A stretch of 64,000 nucleotides of DNA from Flavobacterium sp. (GTDB lineage Bacteria > Bacteroidota > Bacteroidia > Flavobacteriales > Flavobacteriaceae), in contig NZ_JAQSDH010000022.1 of NCBI RefSeq assembly GCF_029945805.1, forward strand, positions 207,041-271,040. The letters are read 5' to 3'. Numbering within the stretch: the stretch's first letter is position 1; the number at the start of each line of letters is the position of its first letter. The notes below the pieces were generated by a model that was given only the letters and a program-made list of their open reading frames with translations, searched no databases and was not told where the DNA came from. Both the position numbers and the translations under genes were made by a program. Positions 60,601-64,000 of this stretch are shown one piece after another.

Positions 60601-61083
60601 GATGATTGCCAATGGTAAATATTTCTTGTTTCCACCAAAATTTATCGCATTGCTAAAGGGAATCGGTTGCAGTGTATTTGCTTTCTGGTCAATGGATGCT
60701 AAAAGTAATTCTGATTTATTCTTGTCTTCCGATAACTGAAGAAAGTTCGTCAGTTTATCGCCTACTTCATTGAAATGATTTCCTATAATTGCCGAAGCAT
60801 CGTTGTAATCGATTCCTTTTTGAAGCTTGAACAATTTGAATAATGGAAAACAGATGAACCGAAACAAAAGAAAAAGTTCGACTAGCACAAACGTTCCAAA
60901 TAAGATGGTTCTGGCCGTAGGTTTAAGCCAAAGAAAATATTCTACAAACAAGGTGAAGATAAGATAGATCAATCCTATTCCTACGAAGAATATAATTCCG
61001 CGCAGTAATTCGTTGGTATAAAACTTCCTAATGAAATCCTCTAACTTTTGGTAAATGATATTTGAATTCTCCAATTTTTGCAA
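57685..61083 (-). CDS. DUF4175 family membrane protein (TTG start)
   Basis: 1132 residues. Two or three N-terminal membrane helices (LLRGIIFFVGIGLIYLIFTL, TILFGTFVLVELFLLFRFI, and one near 155), a periplasmic-looking beta domain (about 190-480), a long Lys/Glu/Gln coiled coil (about 490-760), then a helical part, a Gly/Lys/Gln-rich low-complexity stretch (about 915-1010) and a final coiled coil. This is the DUF4175 layout of Bacteroidota; function unknown. No ATG lies near the 5' end: TTG at 61083 is the likely start, with TACATTTA (61101-61108, one base off the -7 consensus) 17 bases ahead. It leads a DUF4175-ybeY-mnmG run. Confidence 0.88.
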   Translation of the reverse strand: MQKLENSNIIYQKLEDFIRKFYTNELLRGIIFFVGIGLIYLIFTLFVEYFLWLKPTARTILFGTFVLVELFLLFRFICFPLFKLFKLQKGIDYNDASAIIGNHFNEVGDKLTNFLQLSEDKNKSELLLASIDQKANTLQPIPFSNAINFGGNKKYLPLAIIPILFFAFFYISGNSNLISQSLNRVVNFKQQFLPPAPFQFEILNKDLQTEQNRDFLLKVRTVGKVAPENAMIFIGNESYFMESSKQGEFQFVIPKPSEDVEFHIEANAVSSHDYELKVVTVPSIANFEMVLNFPNYLNKKAEVIKGTGNAIIPEGTQVTWRMNTFATQKVDWVNDNTRFTFAKNDNTFTLSKSILQNVDYQILTSNNKVQNYERLNYQISVIKDQFPTITVNNAPDSLKVNKNFVLGQVSDDYGLSRLQIVYYQKDTPNSAKKATINVKKDVYDQFVFSFPSNLLVEEGVSYEYYFEIFDNDAIHKYKSTKSSVFSNRISTETEKQDEMMQQQNDNINSLAKSLKAQDKQLNEMDKLQKMGKEKDNLEYKDQQKVNDFIQKQKQQDELMKEFSEKMKDNLDKFKSEKKDEKKEALQERLEKSKEEIEKNKKLLEELQKLNDKISKEELFEKMEKFQQASKNQTKSLEQLVELTKRYYVEKKAKQVAEKMDKLAEKQDKLAEKTDENNADKQDEINKEFDKLQEELKELQKENKELKSPMDMPKTEEKEKSIDSDLKEAKDQLQKQQKDKAKPKQKSAAKKMKQMSQQMQEQMDSGGMEQMEEDVVMLRQILDNLLAYSFSQEDVMKQFKNLRRGAPSYNKNLKTQQDLKQQFKHVDDSLFAMSLRNPKIAEDVTKEIGNVQYNVDRAIENLAEANVPKGNSYQQYAVSASNKLADFLSDILNGMQMQMSGSGAGMPKPGQGQGQGMQLPDIIKKQEGLGEKMKKGMKKGDKPSDGSEGDSPGETGGQGKEGGKDGKGQNGKGQGGNGKGEGQGGNQKGGENGQDGEGDAKEIMEIYKEQQQLREALEKELKKQGVGGNGQNALDQMKQIEKQLLNKGFNNETLQKILNLKYELLKLEKAVQQQGEDKKRQSETNRKEYNNQANALPARLQEYLNSIEILNRQSLPLRSNFNQKVQEYFKTND

Positions 61084-61207
61084 TTTCTTTTTATAACCGA
61101 TAAATGTACAATTTTTACCGAATACCCAAGCGTTAAAAATTTGCCAAAGAAAAAAGCTTTGTATTCTACAAAATGTTTTATAATTTTAGATATAAAATAG
61201 ACTGTTT

Positions 61208-62239
61208 ATGAAATATTTATTAGCATACTGCGTTCCATTAATTTCATTTTTTGGAATCTATTTGGGTGGCTTTTGGAGTTATGCTGGCATAATTTTCGTT
61301 TTCGGAATACTCCCTTTTTTAGAATTAATATTTCCGAAAGATGAAAAAAATTACTCCGAGGCCGAAATTAAAAACAAGTTAAAAAATCGTTTGTTTGACG
61401 TTCTGTTGTATCTGAATGTTTTCATTGTATATGGAATGTTATTCTTTGCACTGCATAAAGTAGCAACCGTTCCATTATCCTTAGTAAAAATGATTGGTGT
61501 TATTCTAAGTTTAGGAGTTGTATTAGGTTCCAACGGAATAAATGTTGCACACGAATTAGGACATCGGGATAAACTATATGAACGGGTTTTAGGAAAATTG
61601 CTTTTAATTCCATCACATTACACCCATTTTTTCATCGAACACAATCACGGCCATCATTTACATGTATCAACTCCCGAAGATCCATCAAGTGCTAGATACA
61701 ATCAATCGGTCTATGCTTTTTGGATACAAACTATTTTTGGAACTTATATTAAAGCTTGGCAAATTCAAACGAAACTCAATAAAATGGAAAACCGGTCATT
61801 CTTGTCTTTAAAAAATGATATGTTTTGGTTTACCATAATTCAGATAAGTTATCTAATAGCTACTTACTATTTCTTTGGAAGAATTGGCTTTTTAGTGGCT
61901 CTTTTAGCTGGAATTGTTGGCCTCTTGCTATTGGAAACTATAAATTACATTGAACATTATGGCCTGAGAAGAAACCGTTTACCATCAGGAAGATACGAAC
62001 GTGTTTCTGAAAAACATTCTTGGAATTCCAATCACGTTTTGGGCAGAATTATGTTGTATGAACTAACACGTCATAGTGATCACCATTACAAATCACAAAA
62101 GAAATATCAAATTTTAGAGTACCACGATGTGTCACCACAAATGCCTTTTGGTTATCCAACTTCTATGGTTTTGTCTTTTTTTCCACCACTTTGGTTTGCG
62201 GTTATGAACAAAAGAATTCCTTTGGAAATGAAAACCTAA
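61208..62239 (+). CDS. alkB: AlkB-type alkane 1-monooxygenase
   Basis: A 343-residue membrane di-iron hydroxylase with five or six helices. All His boxes are present: HELGHRDK, EHNHGHHLHVSTPEDPSSA, NYIEHYGLRRNRL and LTRHSDHHYKS. It should oxidise the terminal carbon of alkanes or related chains. No rubredoxin or rubredoxin reductase gene is adjacent, so electron transfer must come from elsewhere. Single gene; no perfect -7 element upstream. Confidence 0.95.
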   Translation: MKYLLAYCVPLISFFGIYLGGFWSYAGIIFVFGILPFLELIFPKDEKNYSEAEIKNKLKNRLFDVLLYLNVFIVYGMLFFALHKVATVPLSLVKMIGVILSLGVVLGSNGINVAHELGHRDKLYERVLGKLLLIPSHYTHFFIEHNHGHHLHVSTPEDPSSARYNQSVYAFWIQTIFGTYIKAWQIQTKLNKMENRSFLSLKNDMFWFTIIQISYLIATYYFFGRIGFLVALLAGIVGLLLLETINYIEHYGLRRNRLPSGRYERVSEKHSWNSNHVLGRIMLYELTRHSDHHYKSQKKYQILEYHDVSPQMPFGYPTSMVLSFFPPLWFAVMNKRIPLEMKT

Positions 62240-62332
62240 CCACAATGTCAACTTAGAGATTTACAGAGTGCACAATGAAATAAATTTTCAATTATCTCAT
62301 TTTCAAATTTCCTAATTGACATATTGAAAATG

Positions 62333-62340
62333 TATCTTTG
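62333..62340 (+). promoter_or_regulatory. -7 promoter element of gltX (TATCTTTG)
   Basis: Perfect TAnnTTTG, 17 bases before the ATG at 62358. Confidence 0.7.
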
Positions 62341-62357
62341 CCAAAAATTAAAAAGAA

Positions 62358-63875
62358 ATGTCAAAACCTGTTAGAGTTCGTTTTGCTCCAAGTCCAACCG
62401 GACCGTTACACATTGGAGGCGTTAGAACTGCCTTATTCAATTACTTATTTGCGAAAAAAAATAACGGCGTTTTCTATCTAAGAATAGAAGATACCGATCA
62501 AAACCGATTCGTTACTGGAGCCGAACAATACATTTTTGAAGCCTTGGAATGGTTGGGAATCGCTCCAAGCGAAACTATCGGAAAGAACGAAAAGTTTGGA
62601 CCTTACCGTCAATCGGAACGAAAAGAACTGTATAAACAATATGCAGATCAACTGATAAATTCGGGTTGGGCGTATTATGCATTTGATACAGCTGAAGCTT
62701 TGGATGCTCATAGAAAACAGCACGAAGAACAAGGAAAAACCTTTATTTACAATTGGCACAATCGTTTAAAACTAGATACTTCATTAGTACTTTCTAAAGA
62801 AGAAACGGAAAAAAGAATTGCGGCCGGTGAGGATTTTGTGATCCGATTTAAAACTCCTGTCGATGAAACATTGCATTTGAAAGACATCATTCGTGGCGCC
62901 ATAAAATTTGAAACCAATTTGTTAGACGATAAAGTATTGTTCAAATCTGACGGAATGCCAACGTATCATTTGGCCAATATTGTTGATGATCATTTGATGG
63001 AAACTTCACATGTAATCCGTGGTGAAGAATGGCTGCCATCGATGCCATTACACAGTTTATTATACAGAGCATTTGGTTGGGAAGCTCCTGAATTTGCCCA
63101 TTTACCATTGATTTTAAAACCTGTTGGAAACGGAAAATTATCCAAGCGTGATGGCGATAAATTAGGTTTCCCGGTATTTCCTTTAGAATGGAAAACTGAA
63201 GAAGGCATTTCATCAGGTTATAGAGAAAACGGATTTTTCCCAGAAGCGGTTATTAACTTCTTAGCTTTATTAGGCTGGAATGATGGAACCGATCAGGAAT
63301 TGTTTTCATTGGAGGAATTAGTAGAAAAATTCGATTTGAATAGAGTTCACAAGGCTGGAGCCAAATTTGATCCGGATAAAAATAAATGGTTCAACCATCA
63401 ATATCTTCAAAAACAATCGGATGAAGACTTAGCGAAAAGCTTTGCTCCTATTGTGTATGAAAAAGGCACTTCGACTGCGCTCAGTGTGACACATGATAAA
63501 TTAATAAAAATTGTTTCCTTGATAAAAGAACGTGCCAATTTTGTTTCAGATTTCTGGGAACTGAGTAATTTCTTTTTTGAAGCACCAACAACCTATGATG
63601 AAAAAGCAGCCAAAAACTGGAAAGAAGAAACACCAATATTAATGCAAGAATTGATTTCTGTATTAGAAAATATAAGCGATTTTACTTCGTTGAATGTTGA
63701 AACCGTAGTTAAAAATTGGATGACGCAAAACGAAATTGGAATGGGGAAAATAATGCAACCGTTCCGTTTAAGTTTAGTTGGCGCTTTGAAAGGCCCACAT
63801 CTTTTTGACATTGTCGAATTGATTGGAAAAGAAGAAACGATTAAGCGTTTGGAAAAAGCAATTGAATCTTTATAA
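62358..63875 (+). CDS. gltX: Glutamate--tRNA ligase
   Basis: A 505-residue class I synthetase. The HIGH-type motif is in APSPTGPLHIGGVRTALFNY (about 11-30) and the KMSKS-type motif in GKLSKRDGDKLGFP (about 259). An anticodon-binding helical domain makes up the C-terminal third. Length is normal for Bacteroidota. An IS3-type element begins 24 bases after the stop codon, so transcription from gltX may run into it. Confidence 0.98.
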   Translation: MSKPVRVRFAPSPTGPLHIGGVRTALFNYLFAKKNNGVFYLRIEDTDQNRFVTGAEQYIFEALEWLGIAPSETIGKNEKFGPYRQSERKELYKQYADQLINSGWAYYAFDTAEALDAHRKQHEEQGKTFIYNWHNRLKLDTSLVLSKEETEKRIAAGEDFVIRFKTPVDETLHLKDIIRGAIKFETNLLDDKVLFKSDGMPTYHLANIVDDHLMETSHVIRGEEWLPSMPLHSLLYRAFGWEAPEFAHLPLILKPVGNGKLSKRDGDKLGFPVFPLEWKTEEGISSGYRENGFFPEAVINFLALLGWNDGTDQELFSLEELVEKFDLNRVHKAGAKFDPDKNKWFNHQYLQKQSDEDLAKSFAPIVYEKGTSTALSVTHDKLIKIVSLIKERANFVSDFWELSNFFFEAPTTYDEKAAKNWKEETPILMQELISVLENISDFTSLNVETVVKNWMTQNEIGMGKIMQPFRLSLVGALKGPHLFDIVELIGKEETIKRLEKAIESL

Positions 63876-63899
63876 AAAAAAGCATCTCATTTTTGAACA

Positions 63900-64000
63900 T
63901 GCCCCAAAAAGTTAGACACTATTTGAGGCATTTTTTATGGAAAGTAAAGTAAAGTATGATTACGCATTTAAATTAGAATGTGTAGAATTGGTTTTAAAGA
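63900..64000 (+). mobile_element. IS3-family (IS150-like) insertion sequence, left end
   Basis: TGCCCCAAAAAGTTAGACAC at 63900-63919 fits the IS150-type terminal inverted repeat (TG start, CCCCAAAAAGTTAGACA core), and an orfA-like reading frame begins 37 bases in. The right end and any target duplication lie beyond the window. Confidence 0.78.
63937..64000 (+). CDS. IS3-family transposase OrfA, N-terminal fragment (cut by window edge)
   Basis: The frame from ATG at 63937 is open to the window edge and gives 21 residues, MESKVKYDYAFKLECVELVL plus Lys. The start resembles the helix-turn-helix N-terminus of IS150-group OrfA proteins. OrfA normally works with a frameshifted OrfB integrase, which would lie to the right. 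Intactness cannot be judged. Confidence 0.75.
   Translation, partial: MESKVKYDYAFKLECVELVLK

Overview
The window is chromosomal DNA of a Flavobacteriia member, most likely Flavobacterium or a close relative. It is AT-rich. At least 18 perfect copies of the Bacteroidota sigma -7 element TAnnTTTG lie just upstream of genes. The gene content is lineage-typical: BatD/BatE, DUF4175, DUF4837, DUF3078, DUF2480, an IscA-SufBCD-SufS-SufE set, and a LysM lytic transglycosylase. Most starts lack a strong Shine-Dalgarno sequence. The window is mostly core genome with two accessory-looking stretches and an IS3-type element at the right edge. No tRNA, rRNA or CRISPR array was seen, and no gene-free stretch exceeds about 300 bases.

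Layout. 1-3.7 kb: end of a Bat (aerotolerance) operon, pheS and two small conserved proteins. 3.7-8.5 kb (minus): YitT membrane protein, HD-domain hydrolase and a TPR-receptor adenylate cyclase in one tight operon, then gpsA. 8.7-15.3 kb (plus): a two-gene module of an M48-like zinc peptidase and an 1802-residue protein (kinase C-lobe-like region, DUF4011, SF1 helicase, Vsr/DUF559-like region, WGR); this is the best candidate for an undescribed system. 15.3-18.8 kb (minus): nadD, gmk, YicC, an EamA exporter and an ArsC-like protein. 18.9-21.4 kb (plus): thioesterase, DinB-like protein, a Cys/Met-metabolism PLP enzyme and a small secreted peptide.

21.5-35.6 kb: the iron-sulfur assembly genes, in two blocks. 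iscA-sufB-sufC-sufD (35.6-31.6 kb) ends at a terminator; sufS-lipoprotein-sufE-GxxExxY-DUF59-DUF2480 (26.0-22.5 kb) starts from its own promoter. Between them sits an insert with a serine hydrolase, a DNA-binding-like regulator and a very AT-rich divergent cluster of secreted or membrane proteins, two with CxxC zinc-ribbon patterns. Three TTTGAAC heptamers exactly 10 bp apart lie between the regulator and the cluster.

35.8-49.5 kb: MBL hydrolase, S8 and M1 peptidases, rnpA, a DUF4349 lipoprotein, S41 protease, OmpA-like protein, acetyltransferase, DUF4837 lipoprotein, LysM transglycosylase and pgk. 49.7-64 kb: holB, a DoxX-like protein, a Pif1/RecD-like helicase, an OmpH/Skp-like lipoprotein, a methyltransferase, mnmG, ybeY, DUF4175, alkB, gltX and the start of an IS3-family element. 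Two near-identical copies of the ParB site parS flank mnmG, one of them inside the 3' end of ybeY. This suggests that this end of the window lies in the origin domain.

Intergenic gaps carry several unexplained short-repeat families: 7-bp-register arrays, an AATCTGTG cluster, ACCATT(T)AAG elements confined to the suf gaps, and a TAGCCCCGATTG element after pheS. Limits: domain calls are made by eye from motifs, and no database search or folding was run.
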